64,000 nt of DNA. It comes from Mucilaginibacter sabulilitoris (lineage in GTDB: Bacteria; Bacteroidota; Bacteroidia; Sphingobacteriales; Sphingobacteriaceae). Position numbers and translations under genes: made by a program. Under the pieces are notes generated by a model, which saw only the letters and a list, made by a program, of their open reading frames with translations, ran no database searches and was not told the DNA's origin. Shown one piece after another: positions 41,999-51,279 of this stretch. Where the stretch lies: NCBI RefSeq assembly GCF_034262375.1, contig NZ_CP139558.1:2480001-2544000 (forward strand). Direction: 5' to 3'. Each line of letters starts with the position of its first letter. The first letter of the stretch is position 1.

Positions 41999-44356
41999 AT
42001 GAAACAATATTTAATTCTATTTATATTTTTTTTATCACTTTCACCGCTGGTTTACGGCCAGGCTACCCTGCAGGGAACCATAACTGATGCCAATACGCAC
42101 GAAGCATTAGTAGGTGCATCGGTTTGTAATGCAGACGCTGTTCATGGCGAAAAACTGGCCACGACCAACGCGAAGGGACGTTTTAGCCTTAACATACAAA
42201 ATATAGCCAGGCTCAAATTTGCCATGGTTGGTTACAATGCACGTATTGTTGAGGTTGCTCAGCTAAAAGGGCAAAGCCTTGATATAGCACTGGAACCGTC
42301 CACTGTAGATCTCCAACCGGTTATTGTAACCGCCAGCAGGGAAGGGCAGGCCCGGCAGGATGCGCCCATCGCTATCAGTAAAATAAACTCCACCCAAATT
42401 AAGGATACCAAAGCTACGGCGCTCTACCAGTTATTAAATAAGGTGGCCGGTGTTTACATGGTTAACTTAGGCAATGAGCAGCATACCATGGCCATTCGCC
42501 AGCCAATTACATATAATGCGCTCTATTTATATATGGAAGATGGTTTGCCCATACGCCCTACGGGTATCTTTAACCATAACTCGCTGTATGAGATTAACAT
42601 GTCGGGTGTTAAGGATATCGAGGTGATCAAAGGTCCGGCTTCGTCGCTGTACGGCAGTAACTCCATTGGCGGAGCGGTAAACTTTATTACGCAGGGCCCG
42701 CCGACAGGTTATGCAGGCAATTTATCTGTTCAGGGCGATAATTACCATTACCGCCGTGTTGATGCCGATGGTGGTTTCAGCCAGGGTAAGTTTGGCCTGT
42801 ACGTGGGTGGATATATAGCGCGTCAGCGCGATAGCTGGCAGGATTATTCTGACTTTGACAAGTACTCGGGCAACTTTAAAACCACGTATGATTTTAGCCC
42901 TTCCACCCGTTTAACTACATCAGCGGCCTACAATTATCTCAATACGCAAACTCCGGGCAGCTTGGATAGCGCACACTTTTATAACCGCAGTTATGGTTCC
43001 AATTCGCGTTTTACTTATCGTAAGGTAAAAGCATTCAGGGCCAGTACCCGGCTCGATCATCAGTGGGACGATAAGAACAGTACCTTTGTAACCCTGTTCT
43101 TCAGGGATAACTCAACAGCGCAGCTGCCCAGCTACTATATTTCGGATGTAAGGGATAATACCGGCAAATATCTGAGCTCAAACGGGCAGGTTAATGACCA
43201 GAAGTTTCAGAGCTATGGTGTACTTGCACAGCACCGTACCGATTTTGATTTCCTGCATTCGCGCTTAATTGCGGGTGTTTATATGGATGACAGTCCCAGC
43301 TCATACTACGCCCAGTTTCTGAACATCGACAAAGATGTACAAAACAATTACTACACCGGCTTCACCAACACGGGCAGGTATATAGACGATTACCGCATTA
43401 AGCTTTTTAATACCGCGGCTTATCTGCAATACGAGATAAAACCGGTTGAAGCCCTGCGCATAGTAGGTGGTTTGCGTTATGATCGTGTACATTATGATTT
43501 TACCAATGGTTTACCTCCGGATCAAAGCAAGTACAAACAGCAGGAAACCAACAACTTTAATATACTGGCGCCTAAATTGGGTGTTACGTATAACCTTGGC
43601 AGCAACAAGGGTTTATATGCTAATTATAGTGTGGGCTTTCAACCACCTGAGACCGGTGACCTGTATAGTTCGCGTCAGTTAACCCCACTAAAACAGGCTA
43701 CTTTCGATAATTACGAGGTAGGGGGTTGGTTTTCGGCGTTTGATAAAAAACTGTACTTTGAACTGAGTCTTTTTGATCTGGAAGGGCATAACGAGATCAT
43801 TAACCAACTGCTGCCAGATAACACCACACAAAACCAAAACGCAGGTGCTACCCGTCACCGGGGTGTGGAGTATGCATTGACGCTGGCTCCCGTAAAGGAA
43901 CTTACCTTTAGGTTTAGTGGTACAAATGCAAGGCACACCTACCTGAAATACAGCGAAGTAACTACCAATTACAGCACCGGTGCCAATACAGTAATCAGCT
44001 ATAATGGCAACCGAATGAATAATGCGCCTGCCTGGATAGCCAATTCGGAGCTTACCTATAAGCCTGTATATTTGCCTGGTTTCAGGATAGCTACCGAGTG
44101 GCAGCATATAAATCAGTATTATACCAACCCTGCCAATACCAAAACTTATAGCGGTTATGATATTTACAACCTGCGTTTAGGTTATGATATTAAAAGCAGC
44201 GTACTCAAGGGAGCGGGCATTTGGTTTAATGTGCTCAATTTAACCAATAAGTTGTATGCCACAACAGTAACCAGTAACCAGTATGGCGATACTTACAACG
44301 CCGCGCCGCCGCGTACATACACTTTAGGCATCAGTTATTCATTTTCAAAATATTGA
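41999..44356 (+). CDS. TonB-dependent outer-membrane receptor
   Basis: 785 aa. A signal peptide (1-20, ending VYGQ) is followed by a CarboxypepD_reg-like domain (about 22-100, LQGTITDANTHEALVGASV), a plug (about 110-225 with GPASSLYGSNSIGGAVNF) and a full 22-strand-type barrel ending in SFSKY. Such receptors bring in siderophores, metal chelates or vitamins. The following PepSY and metal-binding lipoprotein genes point to iron or copper uptake. Its stop overlaps the region of the next start. Confidence 0.9.
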   Translation: MKQYLILFIFFLSLSPLVYGQATLQGTITDANTHEALVGASVCNADAVHGEKLATTNAKGRFSLNIQNIARLKFAMVGYNARIVEVAQLKGQSLDIALEPSTVDLQPVIVTASREGQARQDAPIAISKINSTQIKDTKATALYQLLNKVAGVYMVNLGNEQHTMAIRQPITYNALYLYMEDGLPIRPTGIFNHNSLYEINMSGVKDIEVIKGPASSLYGSNSIGGAVNFITQGPPTGYAGNLSVQGDNYHYRRVDADGGFSQGKFGLYVGGYIARQRDSWQDYSDFDKYSGNFKTTYDFSPSTRLTTSAAYNYLNTQTPGSLDSAHFYNRSYGSNSRFTYRKVKAFRASTRLDHQWDDKNSTFVTLFFRDNSTAQLPSYYISDVRDNTGKYLSSNGQVNDQKFQSYGVLAQHRTDFDFLHSRLIAGVYMDDSPSSYYAQFLNIDKDVQNNYYTGFTNTGRYIDDYRIKLFNTAAYLQYEIKPVEALRIVGGLRYDRVHYDFTNGLPPDQSKYKQQETNNFNILAPKLGVTYNLGSNKGLYANYSVGFQPPETGDLYSSRQLTPLKQATFDNYEVGGWFSAFDKKLYFELSLFDLEGHNEIINQLLPDNTTQNQNAGATRHRGVEYALTLAPVKELTFRFSGTNARHTYLKYSEVTTNYSTGANTVISYNGNRMNNAPAWIANSELTYKPVYLPGFRIATEWQHINQYYTNPANTKTYSGYDIYNLRLGYDIKSSVLKGAGIWFNVLNLTNKLYATTVTSNQYGDTYNAAPPRTYTLGISYSFSKY

Positions 44357-44358
44357 TT

Positions 44359-45810
44359 ATGGCACCATCAGCAGTAAAAAGTAAATTTTATAAATGGCAC
44401 CGCATACTGGGGCTGATAGCGCTGGTACCGGTAATCTTCTGGACGCTGAGCGGCTTGTCGCACCCGTTTATGTCAAACTGGTTCAGGCCCCAGATTGCCC
44501 GGGAGGTGTTTAAACCCTTGTCGCAAAACCAAATGAAGCCCGCTTTATCTATTCAGCAGGTAATGGATAAGAATAACCTGCAGGAGCTGCGGAATTTTAA
44601 TCTTGTCCATTTTACTAAGGGCACGTTTTACCAAGTATTAGGAAAGGATAGCACTTACAATTATTATTCGGCCACCGATGGAGTATTACTGCCAAACGGC
44701 GATGTACAATATGCAGAATACCTTGCCCGCTTTTTTACACAAGACTCTACATCTACCATGAAAAGTATTGTGCTGCAAACCAATTTCGATGGCGAGTATC
44801 AACCTATTAACCGGCTGCTGCCTGTTTGGAAGGTTTCTTTTAACCGCCCCGACGGAATGGATGTTTATATCGAAACAGGCCAGAGTCGCATGGGAACCTT
44901 TAACAATAACACCCGCAAAGCGTTTTTGTGGGTGTTTGAGCAGTTCCATACCTGGCAGTTTTTGGCCGATATAGCCGGCGATACTTTTCGTAACGCGTTT
45001 TTACTGGTGATTGTAAGTATTATGCTCTTTACCCTCCTAAGCGGATTAACCATATATGGTTTACTATGGAAAAAGTTCAAAACTATCAGGCAAAACCAAA
45101 AAGTAAAGGGAACAGAGGCTAATCGGGTTACGCATCGTTATCACCGACAGATAGGTATCATTGTTTCCTTTGTGATGTTCACATTTGTTATCAGTGGCGC
45201 GTTCCATTTGTTTGTGAAGCTGTATAATAATGAACCCTTTAAGGCAGATTACGGACAGGTGATTAACCGCAAACAGTTAGGTTTTTCAAACCTGGAACTA
45301 CCCCTGGCCGATAGCACAATTAAAAAGACAGGAGTGGCGAGTTTTTACGATAATACCTATTACCAGGTGGTAGACAATAAAAGACAGGTGCTTTATTTTA
45401 ATACCCTGACCGGCAAAGAGCAGGAACTTGGCGACGAAGATTACGCGCGTTTTTTAAGCACCTACTATCATACCACTGCGTCGGGTTTAAAAACCTTTAA
45501 AGGCAGGGTTAAGGTAGATGTAATTAAACAGTTTGATGAAGAATACGGATTTATCAATAAGCGCCTGCCGGTTGAACGGGTAGGCTACCCTAACGGCGAC
45601 AACTGGTACATAGAAACAACTACCTCTAAACTGGCCACCAAAGTTGCCGGTATTGACAGGGCCGAGGGCCTGTCGTTTATTTTTCTGCACAAATATTTTG
45701 GCATGACCTGGGCCGGTAAAGACGTTCGGGATATAGTAAGTATGTTGGCCGCCTTAGGTGTGCTGGTTGTATCACTGTTTGGCTTTGCTTCCTTTATTAA
45801 CAATAAATGA
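44359..45810 (+). CDS. PepSY-associated transmembrane protein
   Basis: 483 aa from the ATG at 44359, 2 bases past the receptor stop (a TTG at 44353 overlaps it). Four membrane segments: about residues 15-37, 205-232, 268-290 and 458-478. Two periplasmic PepSY-like regions lie between them, with conserved His in YKWHRILGLI and HRYHRQIGII, which suggests haem or metal ligation. In related operons such proteins serve as ferric or cupric reductases. It overlaps the lipoprotein gene by 4 bases. Confidence 0.85.
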   Translation: MAPSAVKSKFYKWHRILGLIALVPVIFWTLSGLSHPFMSNWFRPQIAREVFKPLSQNQMKPALSIQQVMDKNNLQELRNFNLVHFTKGTFYQVLGKDSTYNYYSATDGVLLPNGDVQYAEYLARFFTQDSTSTMKSIVLQTNFDGEYQPINRLLPVWKVSFNRPDGMDVYIETGQSRMGTFNNNTRKAFLWVFEQFHTWQFLADIAGDTFRNAFLLVIVSIMLFTLLSGLTIYGLLWKKFKTIRQNQKVKGTEANRVTHRYHRQIGIIVSFVMFTFVISGAFHLFVKLYNNEPFKADYGQVINRKQLGFSNLELPLADSTIKKTGVASFYDNTYYQVVDNKRQVLYFNTLTGKEQELGDEDYARFLSTYYHTTASGLKTFKGRVKVDVIKQFDEEYGFINKRLPVERVGYPNGDNWYIETTTSKLATKVAGIDRAEGLSFIFLHKYFGMTWAGKDVRDIVSMLAALGVLVVSLFGFASFINNK

Positions 45811-46022
45811 CCATGAAAAAATCAATCATAATCTGGTGCCTGGCTGCTTTATCATTAGTTGCTGTAATAGCTTGCAATGGCGGGGGACACTCAACTGAAA
45901 AGCAGCAAAAGAAGGGTAAATATACCTGCACCATGCACCCCGGCGTAAGTGTCGATAAGCCCGGCGTTTGCCCCAAATGCGGCATGGAACTGGTAGAGCG
46001 GGATACTACGGAAGATAAGTAG
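45807..46022 (+). CDS. lipoprotein with heavy-metal-binding domain
   Basis: 71 aa. A lipoprotein signal ends in VAVIAC (lipidated Cys23). The mature part holds the motif YTCTMHPGVSVDKPGVCPKC followed by GMEL, with Cys, Met, His and Cys-x2-Cys ligands, the pattern of the heavy-metal-binding domain also found on copper pumps and CusB-like proteins. It overlaps the PepSY gene by 4 bases (ATGA), so the two are coupled. Likely role: binding copper or silver at a membrane face. Confidence 0.85.
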   Translation: MTMKKSIIIWCLAALSLVAVIACNGGGHSTEKQQKKGKYTCTMHPGVSVDKPGVCPKCGMELVERDTTEDK

Positions 46023-46043
46023 CAATATCAAAAAATTCTGAAG

Positions 46044-46125
46044 CCTCACCCAACCCTCTCCAAAGGAGAGGGCTTTAAAAAAAGCTTTTAAAGTCTCCCC
46101 CTTTGGGGAGACTTAGAGGGGGCTC
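46044..46125. repeat. double-hairpin intergenic repeat
   Basis: CCCTCTCC-AAA-GGAGAGGG (46054-46072) and AGTCTCCCC-CTTT-GGGGAGACT (46092-46113) are two perfect hairpins joined by an A/T-rich link with the palindrome AAAGCTTT. The flanks CTCACCC and AGAGGGGGCT complete the unit. This type of element is scattered in many Sphingobacteriaceae genomes to my knowledge. It separates two convergent genes. Confidence 0.7.
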
Positions 46126-46149
46126 TCTCATTCCTTATATCCCTTAAGC

Positions 46150-46506
46150 CTACTTCTTCCGCATCAGCACAGTATGTGCCTTGCTGCCATTGGCCGCTAT
46201 GTCAACACTGATAGAATCATCATATATTTTACCGGTATGTTCAATCTCCAGTTCCCCTAGGGTTACGGTAAATTTAAAGTCGGTACCGGTTATTTTACCA
46301 TCGTCAATGGGCAGGTCGCCTTTAGGGGTTTTGGCTGTTCCGGTTAGTTTATCACCATCTACTTTAAAGTTATAAAGCAGTGGATATACTTCGCCCGAAT
46401 CAGTTTTTAAAGTGCCGGTCCACATGCCAGAAAAATCGGCTACAGTGGCAAAGCTGGCTAAAAAGCAGCAAATTAACAGGGTAGTTGTTAAGAATTTCCT
46501 TTTCAT
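46150..46506 (-). CDS. small secreted beta-sheet protein, paralogue family member 3
   Basis: 118 aa with a signal peptide (about 1-22). The mature domain has DFSGMWTGTLKTDSGEVYPL, YNFKVDGDKLTGTAKTPKGD and EHTGKIYDDS, aligning well with the gene at 40381-40746. It faces the metal operon from the other side and is 5.4 kb from its paralogues, so the family has moved as well as duplicated. No catalytic motif seen. Confidence 0.7.
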   Translation of the reverse strand: MKRKFLTTTLLICCFLASFATVADFSGMWTGTLKTDSGEVYPLLYNFKVDGDKLTGTAKTPKGDLPIDDGKITGTDFKFTVTLGELEIEHTGKIYDDSISVDIAANGSKAHTVLMRKK

Positions 46507-46785
46507 GGATCTTGTTTTTCAATAATCAAAATTAAAGACCACATTAAAAGTAATCATGAACTACAGGTTAAGTTTTACTGGTTCATGATAAAACCATTGA
46601 ATTATTACACAGGGATTTTATAGGCGCGTTTTACGGTTGTTAACTAACTATACACCACACGCAAGCAATTGATATTTTCTTAAATAAGAATAATTGTTAA
46701 GCATACATTTTATTTACGAATAATGTATCTTAGCTTCTCCGGTTCGCCCGGAAAACAAAACCGTTATACCTAAATAATTACCTGA

Positions 46786-49002
46786 ATGAGAAAACTACTT
46801 GTACTGATAGTACTTGCCGCGTGTTTTTTAAACGCTTCGGCTCAAAACATTTCATTAACCACCGGGTGGAAGCTGGCCGTAGGTGATTCTACGCAATGGG
46901 CATCACCAACTTTTAACGATCAGCATTGGGCAGCCGTTAACGTGGCCCATAGCTGGGAGCAGGAAGGGCACCCCAATTATAATGGTTTTGGCTGGTACCG
47001 TATACATGTGGTTATCCCTTCATCACTAAAAGAAAAAGCATTCTTAAAGGACAGCTTGCGTATAAACCTGGGTAGTGTTGATGACAATGATGAGGTTTAT
47101 TTGAACGGCAAGCTGATAGGCAAGTTCGGAGGCAAAACCGGCGATATTATGAAAGGAGCTTTTTATGGTCCGCGGAGCTACACTATTGCCGCAAATAATC
47201 CTGCTATCTTATGGGATAAAGAGAACGTTTTGGCTGTACGTATTTATGATACCGGCGGCGACGGCGGTATATATGGCACCAACTTTAGTATTGCCATGGC
47301 CGATGTGATGGACCATGTAAATGTTGATACCGAAGCCGATTTTAATTACGGCGAACGTAACAGCCTGAGCAAAGCCGTTAAACTGGTTACCACCAATCAT
47401 TACGATTACAAAGGTAAACTGGCATTTAAAGTAACCGATCCCGAAACCAACACGGTTTTGTATGAAAAAACAAACGATGCCGCCTTTACCATTGGTAAAC
47501 CGTTTACCTATACATTTGAAATAGCTCGTTTAGCAAGAAAATCATATACCATTAATTATACTTTCACCGACGAAAAATCGGGTAAGGTATTAACGCAAAC
47601 CGAAACAACACCATACCTGCTTACACCATATCCTTCGGCTAAACCCAAAATAAACGGTGCCGAGGTTTTTGGCGTCCGTCCGGGTAACCCATTCCTGTAT
47701 CTGATACCCGCGACCGGCCGCAAGCCGCTTACCTATAAAGCGGAAGGCTTGCCAGAAGGTTTAAAGCTGGATGCCTCAACAGGTATCATCACCGGAACGG
47801 TAGCACAAAAAGGTTCGTACCCGGTAACATTTACAGTGAGCAACAGGCTGGGCCGCAAAACTAAAGAGTTTACTATTGTTATCGGCGATAATATCGGCTT
47901 AACACCAGCACTTGGCTGGAACAGCTGGAACGCCTGGGGTTTAAGCGTTGATGATAAAAAAGTACGCACATCGGCCAAGGCTATGGCCGACAGATTAAGT
48001 GCACATGGCTGGGCTTATATCAATATAGATGATGGCTGGGAGGCCGAACAGCGCCAACCCGACGGAAAGATTGTTGCCAACAGTAAATTTCCGGATATGA
48101 AAGGGCTGAGCGATTATGTGCATAGTCTGGGTTTACGCATGGGCATTTACTCATCGCCGGGACCGCGTACCTGCGGCGGCTTTTTAGGGAGCTGGCAGCA
48201 TGAAGATCAGGACGCGCAAACTTATGGCGACTGGGGAATTGATTATTTAAAATACGATTGGTGCGCCTATTCAGAAATCGACCCCAAACCAGATTTGGCA
48301 GGCCTCAAAAAACCTTACCAGGTAATGCGTACCTCACTTAATAAAATAAATCGTGATATTATGTACAGCCTTTGTCAATACGGCTGGGGTAACGTATGGG
48401 AGTGGGGCGCTGAAGTGGGCGGCAATAGCTGGCGTACTACCGGCGATATACAAGACACCTGGAGAAGCATGTCGTCAATTGGGTTTAACCAGGACAAGGC
48501 CGCACCGTTTTCGCAGCCCGGGCATTTTAACGATCCCGATATGCTGGTTGTAGGAAAAGTAGGATGGGGGCCGAGCCTGCATAATACCGGCCTTACTTAT
48601 GATGAGCAATACACACATATCAGCTTATGGAGCCTGCTTTCGTCGCCATTACTTATTGGTTGCGATATGAGCCATTTGGATAGCTTTACTCTTAATTTGC
48701 TCACCAATGATGAGGTGCTGGCCATTGACCAGGACGCGTTGGGCAAAGGAGCAAATAAGTATGTTAAAAGCGACAACTACCAGATATGGGTAAAGGATTT
48801 GAAAGATGGCGGCAAAGCCATAGGGCTATTTAACCTGTCTGACAAATATCAAACCATCAGTCTTAATAAAAATGATCCTGTATTAAAGGATTATACTAAG
48901 TTCAGGGATGTATGGCAGCAGAAATATATTGTAACAACCGGTAAAACATTCAGCGCTAAAGTAGCGCCGCATGGTGTTATGCTGGTTAAGGTAAGTAAAT
49001 AA
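46786..49002 (+). CDS. secreted alpha-galactosidase, GH27, with N-terminal modules
   Basis: 738 aa. A signal peptide (1-19) leads to a galactose-binding-like module (about 20-175, with WASPTFNDQHWAAVNVAHSW), an intervening sandwich (about 180-285), a putative Ig-like/He_PIG domain (about 286-365, KAEGLPEGLKLDASTGIITG), then the GH27 domain (about 370-738). The nucleophile is Asp491 in YLKYDWC and the acid/base is Asp554 in WRTTGDI. It removes alpha-galactose from galactomannan or oligosaccharides. Together with the GH26 enzyme 12 kb away this suggests galactomannan use, although the two are not in one locus. Confidence 0.92.
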   Translation: MRKLLVLIVLAACFLNASAQNISLTTGWKLAVGDSTQWASPTFNDQHWAAVNVAHSWEQEGHPNYNGFGWYRIHVVIPSSLKEKAFLKDSLRINLGSVDDNDEVYLNGKLIGKFGGKTGDIMKGAFYGPRSYTIAANNPAILWDKENVLAVRIYDTGGDGGIYGTNFSIAMADVMDHVNVDTEADFNYGERNSLSKAVKLVTTNHYDYKGKLAFKVTDPETNTVLYEKTNDAAFTIGKPFTYTFEIARLARKSYTINYTFTDEKSGKVLTQTETTPYLLTPYPSAKPKINGAEVFGVRPGNPFLYLIPATGRKPLTYKAEGLPEGLKLDASTGIITGTVAQKGSYPVTFTVSNRLGRKTKEFTIVIGDNIGLTPALGWNSWNAWGLSVDDKKVRTSAKAMADRLSAHGWAYINIDDGWEAEQRQPDGKIVANSKFPDMKGLSDYVHSLGLRMGIYSSPGPRTCGGFLGSWQHEDQDAQTYGDWGIDYLKYDWCAYSEIDPKPDLAGLKKPYQVMRTSLNKINRDIMYSLCQYGWGNVWEWGAEVGGNSWRTTGDIQDTWRSMSSIGFNQDKAAPFSQPGHFNDPDMLVVGKVGWGPSLHNTGLTYDEQYTHISLWSLLSSPLLIGCDMSHLDSFTLNLLTNDEVLAIDQDALGKGANKYVKSDNYQIWVKDLKDGGKAIGLFNLSDKYQTISLNKNDPVLKDYTKFRDVWQQKYIVTTGKTFSAKVAPHGVMLVKVSK

Positions 49003-49051
49003 TATGTGCATGACAGATTGAAAATAGGCTATCACCCGTCGTAAGGCACGA

Positions 49052-49096
49052 GGAGAAATCTTATAAGCGCATACACTGCTTTTATAAGATTTCTCC
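49052..49096. repeat. intergenic hairpin with 15-base arms
   Basis: GGAGAAATCTTATAA (49052-49066) pairs perfectly with TTATAAGATTTCTCC (49082-49096). Flanking phrases (ATCACCCGTCGTAAGGCACG before, TCGATGACA after) resemble the other ATGACA-ended elements. It lies between the convergent alpha-galactosidase and beta-propeller genes and could stop both transcripts. Confidence 0.65.
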
Positions 49097-49132
49097 CTTT
49101 GGTCGATGACAATTGAAAATAGTAAAACCAGT

Positions 49133-50032
49133 TTATTCTGGTGTTTCGTAGTAGTAAATGGGGGCAAATACGCCTTCGCTGGTGGTATAGTACCCTTTGC
49201 CATCGGGTGTAAACCCAATCGCTTCACCCTGTTTTTCTGCTTTGTAATGTAGCTCCTCCGGTTTTCTTACCATAGTTTCCCAGATGTGCTCATGAGGCTG
49301 GCGGTGCCAGTAGTAAACCTTTTCATAGCTCTTTAACAAAACCTGCTGCCCGTCTTTTGATATATCCCCGGCAGTTATCCATTTAAACGGACTGAACCCC
49401 GGGAAAAAGAGTTTTGCGCGTTTGGTGAGGGTGAGGGTATCATGCGCGGCTGATTTTAGCGGGGCGGTATACACATTTACGGTGTCGCCACGTTTTGTTA
49501 CAATGTAAAAAAGCTTCTCAACCGGGTCAACCATCAATGTCTCTGCATCTTTTGCACCATCAGGGTACTTCAGGTTAATGGCAGTGGCGGTAACATTAGT
49601 TAAACTATCCGTTGCCCATGATTTTTTTTCAGGGATGCGGTAAATAGTAATATAGGGCCACACGTTATTGTTATCGCCAATATCGCCTATATAAACATAA
49701 CTTTTGCCTCTAACAGGCCCTGGGCCTACTGCTATATCTTCGCAGTCGCGCACGCCTAAAGAACTATTCAGGCCGTTATAATAAATGGTAGTTTTTAATT
49801 TACCGTTGGGGGTTATCGCAAAAAAGCGGCTGGTATCGCCGCTGTCATTATGTACGTAATAAATATCAGGGTTGATGGATGATGCCGCTATTCCGGATGT
49901 TTCACCCATTTGTTTGCTGCTGAGCGTACCAGATTGCGTCGCTTTGTCAAATAGCCTGTGCTTGGCAAAGGCCCCCACAAAGATCAGGATGACTAACGGC
50001 ACTATTAATTTTAATTTTTTTGATCTGCTCAT
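49133..50032 (-). CDS. membrane-anchored beta-propeller-like protein
   Basis: 299 aa from the ATG at 50032. An N-terminal membrane segment (about residues 8-25, KLIVPLVILIFVGAFA) anchors a beta-rich domain with recurring blade-like pieces: GIAASSINPDIYYVHNDSGD, CEDIAVGPGPVRGKSYVYIG and EAIGFTPDGKGYYTTSEG. This recalls SdiA-regulated or esterase-like propellers that act as periplasmic lactonase or scaffold proteins. Substrate unknown. Confidence 0.65.
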   Translation of the reverse strand: MSRSKKLKLIVPLVILIFVGAFAKHRLFDKATQSGTLSSKQMGETSGIAASSINPDIYYVHNDSGDTSRFFAITPNGKLKTTIYYNGLNSSLGVRDCEDIAVGPGPVRGKSYVYIGDIGDNNNVWPYITIYRIPEKKSWATDSLTNVTATAINLKYPDGAKDAETLMVDPVEKLFYIVTKRGDTVNVYTAPLKSAAHDTLTLTKRAKLFFPGFSPFKWITAGDISKDGQQVLLKSYEKVYYWHRQPHEHIWETMVRKPEELHYKAEKQGEAIGFTPDGKGYYTTSEGVFAPIYYYETPE

Positions 50033-50166
50033 TATTTGTTGCAAATAATAACGCAAATTAACCAAAATATTATGAAGATCGCATTAATTAAATGCGCCTA
50101 AGGGATAAACAATGAGGGAATTGATTAACTGAAAAGGTAAAATTGAGGGTTGTCGGCCACCAGTCT

Positions 50167-50607
50167 TCAGGCAGATTCAAACGCATGCAAAAGCGTATTA
50201 TGCTGAAAGATCTCTGTTACCGACCTGTAATCGGCAAGATCAAGTTCCTGTACATATCTGCAATTGCAGGGATGGCCAGGAGCTATAAAAACCGGCATAT
50301 CAAATCCCGATTGCTGATAATAAGGTGTTATAAATGCCTGAACGGGCAGGCTGTTTGCAACGGTGATAATATCAGGAGTTAATTTATTCAGCGGCTTTAG
50401 CAGCAACTTTATTTCGCAAACTTTAAAATCGTCGTAAAGCGGCAGCCAGCGGTTTACACCTTTGATACTAACTAATATGCCGTTTTGCTTAACTCCCATA
50501 AGGGTGCCAAAGGATATTTCATTATTTAAAAGGCTGTTGATCATTACCTGTTGCCCAATATAGCGGCTAAATATAATGAGCTGGTCTGCTGTGCTAATTA
50601 AATCCAT
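50167..50607 (-). CDS. hypothetical protein
   Basis: 146 aa with an ATG start. The N-terminal part (about 1-65) with TLMGVKQNGILVSIKGVNRWLPLYD may be a small beta barrel. Three Cys occur, two of them close together (PGHPCNCRY). No signal peptide or membrane segment. No family recognised; it could bind a metal or nucleic acid. It is isolated on its strand. Confidence 0.5.
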   Translation of the reverse strand: MDLISTADQLIIFSRYIGQQVMINSLLNNEISFGTLMGVKQNGILVSIKGVNRWLPLYDDFKVCEIKLLLKPLNKLTPDIITVANSLPVQAFITPYYQQSGFDMPVFIAPGHPCNCRYVQELDLADYRSVTEIFQHNTLLHAFESA

Positions 50608-50772
50608 ATTGCTAAAAATATTAGCAATTATAATAAATTTTATATTGATTTTTATAAGTGTTGATTGATTTTTGAACAGGAAACATTGCCAATTAAAAGT
50701 CTTTTAAAAGGAAAGTCATCAAGTTTAAGTGATATAGTAACATTATCAAGGGAAATTTATTTTTAAAAAATA

Positions 50773-50821
50773 TTTGCGTAACTCAGAAGTTACATTTACA
50801 TTTGAGTAACTTAAAAGTTAC
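50773..50821 (+). promoter_or_regulatory. promoter with two ArsR-type operators
   Basis: TTTG at 50773-50776 and TACATTTG at 50797-50804 are exactly 20 bases apart. Two perfect palindromes of the form GTAACT-N4-AGTTAC lie at 50778-50793 (in the spacer) and 50806-50821 (over the start site, ending 5 bases before the ATG at 50827). A repressor bound to both would fully cover the promoter. The ArsR-like protein encoded by the second gene is the natural candidate. Confidence 0.8.
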
Positions 50822-50826
50822 CTATT

Positions 50827-51279
50827 ATGGCAAAGATTATTAAACACCAATTTTCCTTCTCTCATCCGGTTGAAATGGTTTGGGAGTACCTCACGAAATC
50901 TGAACTGATGGAGCAATGGCTCATGAAAAATAATTTTCAACCCATCATCGGGTTTGACTTTCAATTTAGAACCGGGCCCATACCCAGCCTGGATTTCGAT
51001 GGTATCTTTTACTGCAAAGTATTAGAGATAGTACCATTTAAAAAACTTTCCTACTCCTGGAGGAGCGGTCCCGGTGGGGGTGAAATTTCGCTTGATTCTG
51101 TAGTGATATGGAAATTGGAGCCGAAGGATAAAGGCACTGAGCTTTTCCTGGAGCATAGCGGTTTCGCCAAAAAAGAAAACCTGGATTTTTACAATGGTTT
51201 GCTCCAGGGCTGGGTGGAAAAGCTCGAAAATATTAATAAACTTTTAAACGCCAAACAACATGGCCATACCAACGCTTGA
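50827..51279 (+). CDS. SRPBCC/AHSA1-type domain protein
   Basis: 150 aa, ATG start 5 bases after the second operator. The AHSA1-like fold is seen in IIKHQFSFSHPVEMVWEYLT, EQWLMKNNFQPIIGFDFQF, SYSWRSGPGGGEI and HSGFAKKENLDFYNGLLQGW. SRPBCC proteins bind hydrophobic small molecules in a deep cavity. Many ArsR-linked members lack a known ligand. The 3' end overlaps the regulator gene by 20 bases. Confidence 0.85.
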   Translation: MAKIIKHQFSFSHPVEMVWEYLTKSELMEQWLMKNNFQPIIGFDFQFRTGPIPSLDFDGIFYCKVLEIVPFKKLSYSWRSGPGGGEISLDSVVIWKLEPKDKGTELFLEHSGFAKKENLDFYNGLLQGWVEKLENINKLLNAKQHGHTNA

